This document shows positions 16,706 to 24,649 of a DNA stretch of 50,908 bases, piece by piece; position 1 is the first letter of the stretch; every line of letters starts with the position of its first letter. The notes under the pieces were generated by a model that was given only the letters and a program-made list of their open reading frames with translations, ran no database searches and had not been told where the DNA came from. Source of the DNA: Lactovum sp047974165. Lineage in GTDB: Bacteria > Bacillota > Bacilli > Lactobacillales > Streptococcaceae. The position numbers were made by a program, and so were the translations under genes. The stretch spans positions 1 through 50,908 of the forward strand of contig JBKECB010000019.1 in assembly GCA_047974165.1 (NCBI GenBank). Reading direction: 5' to 3'.

Positions 16706-17647
16706 ATGTTATCTATTATTGTTCCTTGTATGAATGAAGAGAGTACGATTTCTATTTTCTATCATGAGGTTTTAAAGGTTATGCAAAAAGAACTTGAAAT
16801 TCCTTTTGAAATCCTTTTTATAAATGATGGATCAAAGGATACAAGTTTAACTGTAATGAAGGAATTAAGTCAGCTAGACGAACGTGTTAGTTATCTTTCT
16901 TTTTCTAAAAATTTTGGAAAAGAAGCAGCAATTTATGCTGGGTTAGAAAATAGTTCAGGAGATTATATTGTTATCATGGATGTTGATCTTCAAGATCCAC
17001 CTCATTTACTGCCTGAGATGTATCAGATTATTTCAGAGACAGACTATGATTCTGTAGCAACTCGGCGTGTGAATCGGCAAGGTGAGCTATCTATTCGTTC
17101 CTTTTTTTCACGTTTATTTTATAAATTAATAAATAAAATAAGTAGCACTGAAATTATGGACGGGGCTAGAGATTATCGGATGATGAATCGAAAGTATGTA
17201 AATGCTTTGTTATTACTATCTGAAAAAGTTCGTTTTTCTAAAGGTCTTTTTAGTTGGGTAGGCTTTAAAACAAAATGGTTGGAGTTTGAAAATATTGAGC
17301 GATCCGCTGGAGAGACAAAGTGGTCATTTTGGAAGCTTTTTATTTATGCTATTGATGGGATTACTGCCTTTTCAGTTGCTCCTTTAAGAGTAAGTGTTAT
17401 TACAGGTTTTATTTGCTCACTCTTTTCATTTTTAATGCTTATTTTCATCGTTATTCGTCAGCTTTTATTTGGAGATCCAGTAGTAGGATGGGCATCAACA
17501 ATCTCTATTATTTTATTTATAGGTGGCCTTCAAATTTTCTTTATTGGAATTATCGGAGAATATCTGGCAAAGATATTTATGGAGATAAAAAATCGACCGA
17601 TTTATATTTTAGATGAAACTAATCTAAAGAAAGATAAGCTTAAATAA
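16706..17647 (+). CDS. Polyprenyl-phosphate glycosyltransferase, GT2 (GtrB/CsbB-like)
   Basis: A 313-residue family 2 glycosyltransferase that probably transfers a sugar to undecaprenyl phosphate at the inner face of the membrane. The N-terminal GT-A domain begins SIIVPCMNEE and carries the metal-binding DVDLQDPP near residue 91. Two C-terminal transmembrane helices (about 227-250 and 262-285) are typical of the GtrB/CsbB group. The donor sugar and final product (lipoteichoic acid, polysaccharide or glycolipid decoration) cannot be decided. No flippase or GtrC-like partner is next to it. Confidence 0.85.
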   Translation: MLSIIVPCMNEESTISIFYHEVLKVMQKELEIPFEILFINDGSKDTSLTVMKELSQLDERVSYLSFSKNFGKEAAIYAGLENSSGDYIVIMDVDLQDPPHLLPEMYQIISETDYDSVATRRVNRQGELSIRSFFSRLFYKLINKISSTEIMDGARDYRMMNRKYVNALLLLSEKVRFSKGLFSWVGFKTKWLEFENIERSAGETKWSFWKLFIYAIDGITAFSVAPLRVSVITGFICSLFSFLMLIFIVIRQLLFGDPVVGWASTISIILFIGGLQIFFIGIIGEYLAKIFMEIKNRPIYILDETNLKKDKLK

Positions 17648-17729
17648 TTAAGTAGATTTTAAAGATGATATAAAAGCTTAGAAAGCTAAATTAAAATCTA
17701 TTAAATTAGCTAATCTTAAATAAATAGGG

Positions 17730-17735
17730 TATAAT
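17730..17735 (+). promoter_or_regulatory. Putative -10 of the deoB-deoD operon
   Basis: TATAAT at 17730-17735, 34 bases before the chosen deoB start. A -35 box is not convincing. The 120 bases between the glycosyltransferase and deoB otherwise hold nothing I can name. Confidence 0.5.
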
Positions 17736-17769
17736 GGAAAGACAAAAATATAAAAGAAAGAGGTTACAT

Positions 17770-18981
17770 ATGGCTAAAAAATTTGGTCGTGTACACTTAA
17801 TTGTCATGGATTCAGTAGGCATTGGAGCTGCTCCTGATGCAGATAAGTTTTTTAATCAACAAACTCCTGATACAGATGCAGATACGATTGGACATATTTC
17901 AGAAAAAGTTGGCTTAAATGTTCCAGAATTTGAGAAGTTAGGACTTGGGAATATTGCAGATTTAAAAACTGTAAAGGCAGTGGAAAAACCATTGGCTTAT
18001 TATACAAAGTTAGAGGAAGTTTCGCAGGGTAAAGATACAATGACGGGTCACTGGGAAATTATGGGACTTGATATTTCAACGCCATTCCCGATTTATCCCG
18101 AAGGCTTTCCTGAAGAACTTTTAGTAAAAATTGAGGAATTTTCTGGACGTAAGATTATTCGTGAAGCAAACTTACCTTATTCTGGAACTAAAGTTATTGA
18201 TGATTTTGGTGAACGTCAACTCGAAACAGGAGAGTTGATTGTTTATACTTCAGCCGATCCTGTTTTACAAATAGCAGCAAATGAAGAAATTATTCCAGTT
18301 GAAGAGCTTTACAAGATCTGTGAATATGTTCGTGAGATTACAAATGTTGGTTCAGAGTGGCTATTAAGTCGTATCATTGCTCGTCCTTATGTTGGCAAAA
18401 AAGTTGGTGAATTTGAGCGGACTGCTCATCGCCACGACTATGCTTTAAAACCATTTGGCAAGACGGTATTGAATCATTTAGATGATGCAGGGTTATCTGT
18501 TGTGTCTGTAGGTAAAATCAATGATATTTTTGTTGCCGAGGGAATTAATAAAGATATGGGACATAATATTAATGATATGGATGGTATTGATCGCTTGATG
18601 AAGGCTTTAGCTTTAGAGGATTATAAAGAAGGTTTAACATTTGTTAACTTGGTCGACTTTGATGCAAAGTATGGACATCGTCGTGATCCCGAAGGCTATC
18701 GTGATGCTATCCAAGACCTAGATGGACGTTTAAGTGAAATCATGTTGGCAATGAAGGAGGATGATCTTCTTTTATTAACAGCTGATCATGGAAACGATCC
18801 AACCTATGTAGGAACAGACCATACTCGTGAGTATGTTCCACTCATCGCTTACAGTCAATCATTAAAAGAACCAAAAGCTTTACCGATTGGTCACTTTGCA
18901 GATATTTCAGCAACAATTGCAGATAACTTTGGAGTATCAAAAGGAGATATTGGAGAGAGTTTCTTAGAAGCTCTCGTCTAA
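17770..18981 (+). CDS. deoB: Phosphopentomutase
   Basis: Interconverts (deoxy)ribose-1-phosphate and (deoxy)ribose-5-phosphate in nucleoside catabolism. The 403-residue alkaline-phosphatase-fold protein has the metal site Asp14 in IVMDSVGIGAAPDA, the phospho-acceptor region GKDTMTGHWE, and the C-terminal metal motif TADHGNDPT with GTDHTREYVP. The ATG with an AAAGAGGT site was chosen; an earlier in-frame ATG overlaps the -10 box and cannot be a start. It forms an operon with deoD, which supplies ribose-1-phosphate from purine nucleosides. Confidence 0.95.
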   Translation: MAKKFGRVHLIVMDSVGIGAAPDADKFFNQQTPDTDADTIGHISEKVGLNVPEFEKLGLGNIADLKTVKAVEKPLAYYTKLEEVSQGKDTMTGHWEIMGLDISTPFPIYPEGFPEELLVKIEEFSGRKIIREANLPYSGTKVIDDFGERQLETGELIVYTSADPVLQIAANEEIIPVEELYKICEYVREITNVGSEWLLSRIIARPYVGKKVGEFERTAHRHDYALKPFGKTVLNHLDDAGLSVVSVGKINDIFVAEGINKDMGHNINDMDGIDRLMKALALEDYKEGLTFVNLVDFDAKYGHRRDPEGYRDAIQDLDGRLSEIMLAMKEDDLLLLTADHGNDPTYVGTDHTREYVPLIAYSQSLKEPKALPIGHFADISATIADNFGVSKGDIGESFLEALV

Positions 18982-19016
18982 TTAAAAAAATAATAAAAGA
19001 AAAGGGAATTATAATA

Positions 19017-19724
19017 ATGCCAACACCACATATTGAAGCCGAAAAAGGTCAAATTGCAGATAAAATCTTACTTCCAGGAGATCCACTTCGTGCGAAGTTT
19101 ATTGCCGAAAACTTTTTAGAAGATGCTGTACAATTTAATCAAGTACGCGGTATGCTTGGATTTACAGGAACCTATAAAGGAGAAAAAGTTTCTGTCATGG
19201 GAACTGGAATGGGAATGCCTTCTATTTCTATTTATGCTAATGAATTAATTGAAGAATATGGCGTGAAAAAACTTATTCGTGTAGGAACAGCTGGTTCTAT
19301 TGCTGAAAATGTAAATATTCGTGATCTTGTAATTGCTCAAGCAGCAGCAACAACATCAGCTATTGTGAGAAATGACTTCCCAGCTTATGACTTTCCAATG
19401 ATTTCAGACTTTGATTTATTAGATAAGGCTTATCATATTGCAAAAGACATGGGAGTAACCTCACATGTTGGAAATGTCTTATCATCAGATTTATTCTATG
19501 GAGGTCCAAATGCTCTAGAGGACTTAGGTAAGTTAGGCGTGATGGCAATCGAAATGGAAGCTAATGCACTCTTTTATCTAGGAGCAAAGTACAAAGTTCA
19601 AACTCTTGCAATCATGACAATTTCAGACAGTCTTGTAACTGGAGAAAAAACAACAGCTGAAGAACGTCAGTCAACATTTACAGACATGATGAAAGTTGGT
19701 CTTGAAACTTTAATTGCTAAATAA
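19017..19724 (+). CDS. deoD: Purine nucleoside phosphorylase, DeoD type
   Basis: Cleaves purine nucleosides with phosphate to base plus (deoxy)ribose-1-phosphate. The 235-residue length and motifs match the hexameric bacterial family: LPGDPLRAKFIAENFL near the N terminus, GTGMGMPSISIYANELI (about 62-78), EMEANALF and ISDSLVTGE (about 200-208) with the catalytic Asp. It follows deoB by 35 bases; the pair forms a purine nucleoside salvage unit. A terminator follows. Confidence 0.96.
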   Translation: MPTPHIEAEKGQIADKILLPGDPLRAKFIAENFLEDAVQFNQVRGMLGFTGTYKGEKVSVMGTGMGMPSISIYANELIEEYGVKKLIRVGTAGSIAENVNIRDLVIAQAAATTSAIVRNDFPAYDFPMISDFDLLDKAYHIAKDMGVTSHVGNVLSSDLFYGGPNALEDLGKLGVMAIEMEANALFYLGAKYKVQTLAIMTISDSLVTGEKTTAEERQSTFTDMMKVGLETLIAK

Positions 19725-19730
19725 AAAATA

Positions 19731-19759
19731 AAAGGATACTATTTATAGTATCTTTTTTA
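19731..19759 (+). terminator. Terminator of deoB-deoD
   Basis: Stem AAAAGGATACTA with its complement around a TTTA loop, ending in a T-tract. Confidence 0.85.
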
Positions 19760-19766
19760 TTTTTTA

Positions 19767-19775
19767 TGTTAGAAT
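19767..19775 (+). promoter_or_regulatory. Extended -10 promoter of the YkgJ-like gene (predicted leaderless)
   Basis: TG-T-TAGAAT at 19767-19775, five bases before the ATG at 19781. No ribosome binding site is present; the region before it is the deoD terminator. Confidence 0.6.
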
Positions 19776-19780
19776 AACTT

Positions 19781-20272
19781 ATGACGGAAATGAATCTTGA
19801 ACGTTATCGAAACTTGGCAATTCAAAAGCAAAAAGAACATCGAAAAATTTTAAGCCAGCTAAAAAATAAGAAAATAAAAAATTTAGATCGATTAACTGCT
19901 AAGATTCATGAGGAAGTTTTTTCTGAGATTGACTGTACTCAGTGTGCTAATTGTTGTAAAATCCTAGGACCGCTTTGGACAGAATCAGATATTACACGTG
20001 TTGCAAAGTATCTGAAAATGAAAGTTTCTGATTTTGAAAGAAGATATTTAAAAATAGATGATGATGGAGATAAAGTATTTCAAACGATGCCTTGTCCCTT
20101 TCTAGGAGCTGATAATCTTTGTAGTATTTATGAGATTAGACCTAAAGCTTGTCATGAATTTCCTCATACCGATCGAAAAAAATTTTATCAAATTAATCAT
20201 CTGACAATAAAAAATACAGTTTACTGCCCTGCAGCTTATGAGTTTGTAGAAAAGTTAAAAGATAGAGTTTAA
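19781..20272 (+). CDS. YkgJ family cysteine-cluster protein
   Basis: A 163-residue soluble protein of the YkgJ (CxxCxxCC) family, thought to bind zinc or an iron-sulfur cluster; the cellular role is unknown. Visible cysteines are C52, C55, C58 and C59 (CTQCANCC), then C105, C114 and C124 in MPCPFLG, NLCSIY and KACHEFP, and a late YCPAAY. The N-terminal 40 residues are basic and probably helical. It stands alone with a promoter directly before the ATG and a shared terminator after the stop. Confidence 0.82.
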   Translation: MTEMNLERYRNLAIQKQKEHRKILSQLKNKKIKNLDRLTAKIHEEVFSEIDCTQCANCCKILGPLWTESDITRVAKYLKMKVSDFERRYLKIDDDGDKVFQTMPCPFLGADNLCSIYEIRPKACHEFPHTDRKKFYQINHLTIKNTVYCPAAYEFVEKLKDRV

Positions 20273-20297
20273 AAAAAGCCTCGAGAGGCTTTTTTAT
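20270..20297. terminator. Bidirectional terminator between the YkgJ gene and the uracil permease
   Basis: Stem GCCT-CGAG-AGGC extended by an A-tract on the left and a T-tract on the right, overlapping both convergent stop codons. Confidence 0.82.
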
Positions 20298-21562
20298 TTT
20301 TTTATGAGTTGGATAATTTGATTGAGACTAATTCCCACAACAGCTGCTAGTGCCATGCCAGTAAGAGTCACATTTTCAGTAAAGAAGATAGTTGCTCCTC
20401 CTAAGCCAATAACAAGCATCGCAGAGATAATAACGAGATTTCCCATATCATTAATATCTACCTTAGCTTTGATTAAAATCTTTAGTCCATTTGATGCGAT
20501 AAGTCCGAATAATAAGAGGCTGATGCCACCCATCACGGGTGATGGGATAGAGTTTAGAAAATCTTGAATAGGTGCTAAGAAAGAAAGGAAGATAGCAAAG
20601 ATTGCTGCAAGTCCAATCACCCAGACAGAGGCAATTTTTGTCATGGCAATAACGCCTGTATTTTCTCCGTAAGTTGTATTTGCTGGTCCTCCTAAAAGAG
20701 CACTGACTGCTGTCGCTAATCCATCACCTGTTAGAGTTTTATCAAGTCCAGGATTATGTAAATAGTCTTTATTTGTTACAGCTCCTAATACGGTATGGTC
20801 ACCAATATGTTCAGCAATTGTAACAAATGCTAGTGGAATAAAGACTGCCCAGCCTGTAAAATCAGGACTGTAGTCTAAGAACATAAATTGAAAATCAGGT
20901 AATTTAAAGAAGCTATCACTAACAAAAACTTTAGATAAATCAACAATTCCAAAAATAATTGAAGAAATGTAGCCGGCTAAAATTCCAAAAATAAAAGGAA
21001 TTACTCGAAGAAAGCCATTTCCCATAAGTGCAAAAGCAACTGTGACTGAAAAGGTAATCAGTCCAACTAAAGGATAAACGAGGTCAACATCACCATATGT
21101 CGCAGGAGAAAGTCCTAAATCTGAAACAGCGACACTGGCTAAACCTAAACCAATGACGATAATCATAGGACCTACAACAATAGGTGGTAGTAGTTTATCA
21201 ATCCAATTCTTTGAAGTTAATTTAATAACTAAAGCAATAAGAAGGTAAATAATTCCGACAAGGACTAAGCCAGTATAAGCAGCAGCTTCATTGTCCTGAG
21301 AGGTATAAAGTGAAATTGCAGCAATATAAGCAAAACTAGAACCTAGATAAACGGGAACTTTTGCTTTAGTGACTGTGATATAAATTAAAGTTCCAATACC
21401 TGAAGCAAATAATGCCACGCTCATTGGTAAACCTGTCAAAGCAGGGACTAAAATAGTTGAACCAAACATTGCAAATACATGTTGGAGACTTAAAATCACC
21501 CATTGAAAAACACTTTTTGGTTTTTCATGTACATCGATGAGTAAGTCATTTTGATCATTCAT
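20294..21562 (-). CDS. pyrP: Uracil permease, NCS2 family
   Basis: Imports uracil with protons. The 422-residue membrane protein has about 14 hydrophobic segments and NCS2 signatures: FQWVILSLQHVFAMFGSTILVP near the N terminus, the substrate-site stretch TIAEHIGDHTVLG (about 245-257) and GGPANTTYGENTGVIAMTKIASV (about 290-312). UraA/PyrP is more likely than xanthine permease from these motifs. A strong GGAGG site precedes the ATG. No PyrR-type attenuator is obvious in the roughly 45-base leader, so regulation through pyrimidines is not shown here. Confidence 0.92.
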   Translation of the reverse strand: MNDQNDLLIDVHEKPKSVFQWVILSLQHVFAMFGSTILVPALTGLPMSVALFASGIGTLIYITVTKAKVPVYLGSSFAYIAAISLYTSQDNEAAAYTGLVLVGIIYLLIALVIKLTSKNWIDKLLPPIVVGPMIIVIGLGLASVAVSDLGLSPATYGDVDLVYPLVGLITFSVTVAFALMGNGFLRVIPFIFGILAGYISSIIFGIVDLSKVFVSDSFFKLPDFQFMFLDYSPDFTGWAVFIPLAFVTIAEHIGDHTVLGAVTNKDYLHNPGLDKTLTGDGLATAVSALLGGPANTTYGENTGVIAMTKIASVWVIGLAAIFAIFLSFLAPIQDFLNSIPSPVMGGISLLLFGLIASNGLKILIKAKVDINDMGNLVIISAMLVIGLGGATIFFTENVTLTGMALAAVVGISLNQIIQLIKK

Positions 21563-21614
21563 ATTCTACCTCCAAAAATTTTTTATAGGTATAAATTTTT
21601 ATACACTAAAGAGA

Positions 21615-21644
21615 ATAATATCATAATTTAAAAAGTCTTGTCAA
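21615..21644 (-). promoter_or_regulatory. Promoter of the uracil permease
   Basis: On the minus strand consensus TTGACA (21639-21644), an 18-base spacer ending in an extended TG, and TATTAT (21615-21620). Confidence 0.8.
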
Positions 21645-21679
21645 TGAAAAATAAAGGCTGCAAATACTTATTTTATTAA

Positions 21680-22241
21680 ATGTTCGGAAATAAAGCGTTT
21701 TCTGATGGCTAATAAAAATAAAAAAATATCCTTCAAAAACTAGCCATATTTTTTAATATGACGATTGATTATTTATTAGAAGATAAGCCTGATTTCGTAT
21801 CTGGTAGAGATAAATTTTTAGAAATTTTGTTGAATAGGTATAGTTATTTATCTTCGTACTATTACAAAAGACTTTGAAGGATTATAGAAGAGCAGCACAC
21901 ATCTCTTTACGTTGGGTATATCGGAGAGAAGAAAATCTGAAAATTACAAAATGGCACGAGTATTTGAAAGAAGTAAATGTAGATATGGACTATGAGAGTT
22001 CTGGATACATTAGACGAGAATATCTTTCTGAGCTTAAAACATATATTAATAATGAAAAAAAACTATAGAAAATATTGCTAATCTCATGGAGACCATATTC
22101 AAAAAAGAAAAATAAATCACAGAAAAGTATTTTGAAGACTTTGAAGATACGCTAATAATAGATAATGATTCACAAGTCATGCCTCTTGTGACTATATTTA
22201 TCTCTATCATACATAAAGTTTTATCTAAAAAATTATACTAA
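21680..22241 (+). pseudogene. Decayed XRE-type transcriptional regulator
   Basis: The stretch between the permease and the eut promoter holds fragments of one regulator in shifting frames. From 21680 it reads MFGNK and, one frame over, RFLMANKNKKIS, like the start of an XRE helix-turn-helix. Most of the helix-turn-helix is missing, then LAIFFNMTIDYLLEDKPDF (from 21740) is the typical end of such a domain. The rest continues through 21874-22068 (KDYRRAAHISLRWVYRR), shifts again in an A-tract, has an in-frame stop near 22118, and ends at 22241 after DSQVMPLVTIFISIIH. At least two frameshifts, a deletion and a nonsense codon make it non-functional. The original target is unknown. Confidence 0.75.
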
Positions 22242-22276
22242 AAACGCTTGCATTTTTTTGGAAAAAGTTTTATAAT
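22239..22276 (+). promoter_or_regulatory. eut operon promoter with cre-like site over the -35
   Basis: TTGCAT (22248-22253), 17 bases, TATAAT (22271-22276). TAAAAACGCTTGCA at 22239-22252 fits the cre consensus TGNNANCGNTNNCA except at position 2 and covers the -35. Its core AAACGCTTGCA is identical to that in the trehalose promoter. This implies CcpA-mediated repression of ethanolamine use by preferred sugars. Confidence 0.75.
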
Positions 22277-22285
22277 AAATGGTAA

Positions 22286-22331
22286 GTTCAATGTTGAATG
22301 ACTTAATTAATAATTAGGAGCAAGGGCGCTC
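22286..22331 (+). promoter_or_regulatory. EutV (ANTAR) dual-hairpin target in the eutP leader
   Basis: P1 is GTTC-AATGTT-GAAT (22286-22299) and P2 is GAGC-AAGGGC-GCTC (22318-22331). Both have six-base loops with A at position 1 and G at position 4, the known recognition feature of ANTAR antiterminators. P2 shares its 3' half with the 5' arm of the following terminator, so P2 and the terminator exclude each other. Phosphorylated EutV binding should let transcription continue into eutP. Confidence 0.85.
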
Positions 22332-22365
22332 AGAGAATTTTATTCTTTGAGTGTCTTTTTGTTTT
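22325..22365 (+). terminator. Leader terminator (attenuator) before eutP
   Basis: A 13-bp stem with some G-T pairs (GGCGCTCAGAGAA with TTCTTTGAGTGTC), loop TTTTA, followed by a T-rich run. It lies in the untranslated leader of the eut operon and is the target of EutV antitermination. Confidence 0.88.
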
Positions 22366-22385
22366 AAGAAATGAAGGTGTGATTC

Positions 22386-22832
22386 ATGCTAAAAAAGATT
22401 ATTCTTATGGGAGCGGTTGCTTGTGGGAAGACAACTTTAACTCAAGCTTTGCAAGGCAAGGTACTTGACTATGATAAGACACAGACTTTGCAATTTCATG
22501 ATAATATTATCGATACACCAGGTGAATATATCTTGCATCGTAAGTTTATTCAATCTTTGACGGTAACATCGGCAGAAGCAGATGTTATTGCTCTGGTACA
22601 AAGTGTGACAGAACAAGAGCAGATTTTTTCAGTAGGCTTTGCAAGTATGTTTCCTAAAAAAATGATTGGAATTATTACAAAAATAGATCTTGCAAAATCG
22701 TCTAAAGACATTGATTTTGTAGAGCAGCAGTTACGTGAAGCAGGAGTAGAAGAGCTTTTCCAAGTGTCTTCCTTAACCAAGGAAGGATTAAATGAAATTA
22801 AAGCTTATCTTGAGTTAGAGGAGGGAGAATGA
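22386..22832 (+). CDS. eutP: Ethanolamine utilisation protein EutP, P-loop GTPase-like
   Basis: First gene of the eut operon. The 148-residue protein has a P-loop GAVACGKT (residues 9-16), DTPGEY as Walker B/G3 and TKIDLA as G4, the layout of the small Era-like GTPase fold. Enterobacterial EutP has been shown to have acetate kinase activity in vitro; whether this one does is inference. It starts 21 bases after the leader terminator region and overlaps eutT by four bases (ATGA). Its expression depends on antitermination in the leader. Confidence 0.92.
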   Translation: MLKKIILMGAVACGKTTLTQALQGKVLDYDKTQTLQFHDNIIDTPGEYILHRKFIQSLTVTSAEADVIALVQSVTEQEQIFSVGFASMFPKKMIGIITKIDLAKSSKDIDFVEQQLREAGVEELFQVSSLTKEGLNEIKAYLELEEGE

Positions 22833-23371
22833 AAATTTATACAAGGACTGGTGACAAAGGTATGACAGCATTGGCTTCAGGAGAAAGAGTGTCAAAAGCA
22901 AGTGACCGAGTCGAATGCTATGGTAGAATTGATGAACTTAATTCTTGGCTTGGACGTATTATTGCCCAATCAAGAAAAGATTATTCCGAGATTGCAGATG
23001 AGTTAGAGACTATTCAGCAAAATTTATTTAACTGTCAGACAGATACGGCAAATCCAGAATTAAATGAAAAATCTTGGCGTGTAAAGACTTCTATAACAGA
23101 TGATTTAGAGTCTTGGATAGATAAGTATACAGAAAAAGCAGTTCCTTTGACTCAATTTATTTTACCTGGTGGGAGTTTGCTTGCAAGTGACTGTCATCTG
23201 GCAAGAACATTGGTGAGAAATACAGAACGACAGCTTGTTAAGCTAAGCTGGACCTCAAAAGTTAATCCAGAAGTTTTAATTTACTTAAATCGTCTCTCAG
23301 ATTACTTTTTTACCTTAGCTCGTGAGTTTAATCGACTCGAGAATTTTGAGGATATTTTTTATAAAAATTAA
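22829..23371 (+). CDS. eutT: ATP:cob(I)alamin adenosyltransferase, PduO type
   Basis: Makes adenosylcobalamin, the cofactor of ethanolamine ammonia-lyase. The 180-residue protein begins with the PduO/MMAB signature YTRTGDKGMTALASG and has the family motif YGRIDELNSWLG (about 31-42) and later RNTERQLVKLS and YLNRLSDYFFTLAR. This is the PduO fold, not the unrelated enterobacterial EutT fold; the symbol follows its place in the operon. It is translationally coupled to eutP through an ATGA overlap. Beyond it lies a 57-base gap with no terminator or ANTAR hairpin that I can find. Confidence 0.9.
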   Translation: MKIYTRTGDKGMTALASGERVSKASDRVECYGRIDELNSWLGRIIAQSRKDYSEIADELETIQQNLFNCQTDTANPELNEKSWRVKTSITDDLESWIDKYTEKAVPLTQFILPGGSLLASDCHLARTLVRNTERQLVKLSWTSKVNPEVLIYLNRLSDYFFTLAREFNRLENFEDIFYKN

Positions 23372-23428
23372 GTTAATACGAGGATATGAAATAGAAAACT
23401 GTATTTTTGTAGTAAATGGAGGAGAATG

Positions 23429-24556
23429 ATGATTGAAATAAGACAAACAACACGTATTCTACTGGCCGAGCTTGAAGTTTTAAAAAATATTGAAATGCAA
23501 CGTGTATTTCTTGTGACAGATCCATTTTTATTGACAACCTCAGTGATTGATCGACTTAAATCAATACTTGTAAGTAGAGAAATTAAGATTTATTCAGAGA
23601 TAAAGCCAGATCCAACAATTGAGCAAGTTGCAAATGGTGTTGAAAATATGAAACTTTTAAGTCCTGACACACTAATTGTAATTGGAGGTGGTTCAGCAAT
23701 TGATGCTGCAAAGGCAATGAAATATTTTTATTTAAAATCAATTCAAGAATCTGTTAAAATTCAGCTAATCGCCATTCCAACAACAAGTGGTACAGGTTCT
23801 GAGGTGACAAGTTTTTCTGTTATTAGAGATTCTAAAAAAGGGATAAAGTATCCCCTGTTTAGTTCAGAAATTTTACCAGATATTGCCCTACTGGATAAAG
23901 GGCTTGTGAAAACTGTTCCTAAAAAAGTTACAGCAGATACAGGAATGGATGTTTTAACACATAGTCTTGAAGCTTATGTATCTATTAATGCAAATGATTT
24001 CTCAGATCTCTATGCAGAAAAAGCCTTTTGTCTTGTTTTTAACTACTTATCGATTTGCTTCACTGATCCAGAAAATGATGTGGCTCGTGAAAAGATGCAT
24101 ATTGCCTCTACTTTGGCAGGGCTTGCTTTTAATATTGCTGGACTTGGGATAAATCATGGACTTTCACATGCCCTAGGAGCTGCCTTCCACGTACCTCATG
24201 GGCGTATGAATACAATTTTAATGCCTGAAATTATTCGCTTTAATTCAGCTTTAAAAGAAGAGAGTAGCTTAGATACAAAAATTGCGATAAAAAAATATGC
24301 CTATCTTGCGAGTCTTATCGGGATAGAGTCCTCTCAAGAAAAAGTTGCAGTATCTTCACTTATCCAAAAAATTGAAAAATTACAAGAAACTTTAGAAATG
24401 CCAAAAAGTCTGACTGAATTTGGTTTAGATAAGAAAAATATTTTAGAATCTATTGAAAATGTAATCATAAATGCTTTAGCAGATATTACAACATCAACAA
24501 ATCCTCGTCAGACTAACAGAAAAAATCTAGAAAAAATCATAAAGAAAATAATGTAA
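23429..24556 (+). CDS. eutG: Iron-containing alcohol dehydrogenase EutG
   Basis: Reduces acetaldehyde to ethanol with NADH, which recycles NAD inside the microcompartment. The 375-residue protein has the NAD-binding GGGSAIDAAKA (about 88-98), TTSGTGSEVTSFSV, and the metal-binding pair of motifs ADTGMDVLTHSLEAYVS and GINHGLSHALGAAFHVPHGRMN with the Asp and His ligands of family III dehydrogenases. Two adjacent ATG codons occur; the second, six bases after GGAGG, is preferred. It has no obvious encapsulation helix. In E. faecalis an ANTAR site precedes eutG; none is seen here. Confidence 0.92.
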   Translation: MIEIRQTTRILLAELEVLKNIEMQRVFLVTDPFLLTTSVIDRLKSILVSREIKIYSEIKPDPTIEQVANGVENMKLLSPDTLIVIGGGSAIDAAKAMKYFYLKSIQESVKIQLIAIPTTSGTGSEVTSFSVIRDSKKGIKYPLFSSEILPDIALLDKGLVKTVPKKVTADTGMDVLTHSLEAYVSINANDFSDLYAEKAFCLVFNYLSICFTDPENDVAREKMHIASTLAGLAFNIAGLGINHGLSHALGAAFHVPHGRMNTILMPEIIRFNSALKEESSLDTKIAIKKYAYLASLIGIESSQEKVAVSSLIQKIEKLQETLEMPKSLTEFGLDKKNILESIENVIINALADITTSTNPRQTNRKNLEKIIKKIM

Positions 24557-24565
24557 AAATAAGTC

Positions 24566-24594
24566 TTGTAATCGTTATCATTTTATGATAAAAT
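24566..24594 (+). promoter_or_regulatory. Internal promoter before eutS
   Basis: TTGTAA (24566-24571), 17 bases, TAAAAT (24589-24594), directly after the eutG stop codon. It would drive eutS-eutV-eutW independently, so a basal level of the regulators could be kept. Confidence 0.65.
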
Positions 24595-24609
24595 AAATTA
24601 AAATATCAA

Positions 24610-24649
24610 GCACAAAGGGGTGCATACATATATCTGAACAAAGAAGTTC
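24610..24649 (+). promoter_or_regulatory. EutV (ANTAR) dual-hairpin target in the eutS leader
   Basis: P1 is GCAC-AAAGGG-GTGC (24610-24623) and P2 is GAAC-AAAGAA-GTTC (24636-24649). Both loops are hexanucleotides with A1 and G4. P2 ends where the 5' arm of the terminator begins, so the two structures compete. Confidence 0.87.

Noticed and set aside
17734..17769. Earlier in-frame ATG for deoB
   Set aside because: It overlaps the -10 box and lacks a ribosome binding site; the ATG at 17770 has AAAGAGGT and gives the normal 403-residue length.
22161..22185. Small inverted repeat TCACAAG/CTTGTGA as a terminator or operator
   Set aside because: No T-tract follows and it lies within the remnant coding sequence of the XRE pseudogene.
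23372..23428. Possible EutX-like RNA or ANTAR site between eutT and eutG, as in E. faecalis
   Set aside because: No hexaloop hairpin with A1/G4 and no terminator can be drawn in these 57 bases.
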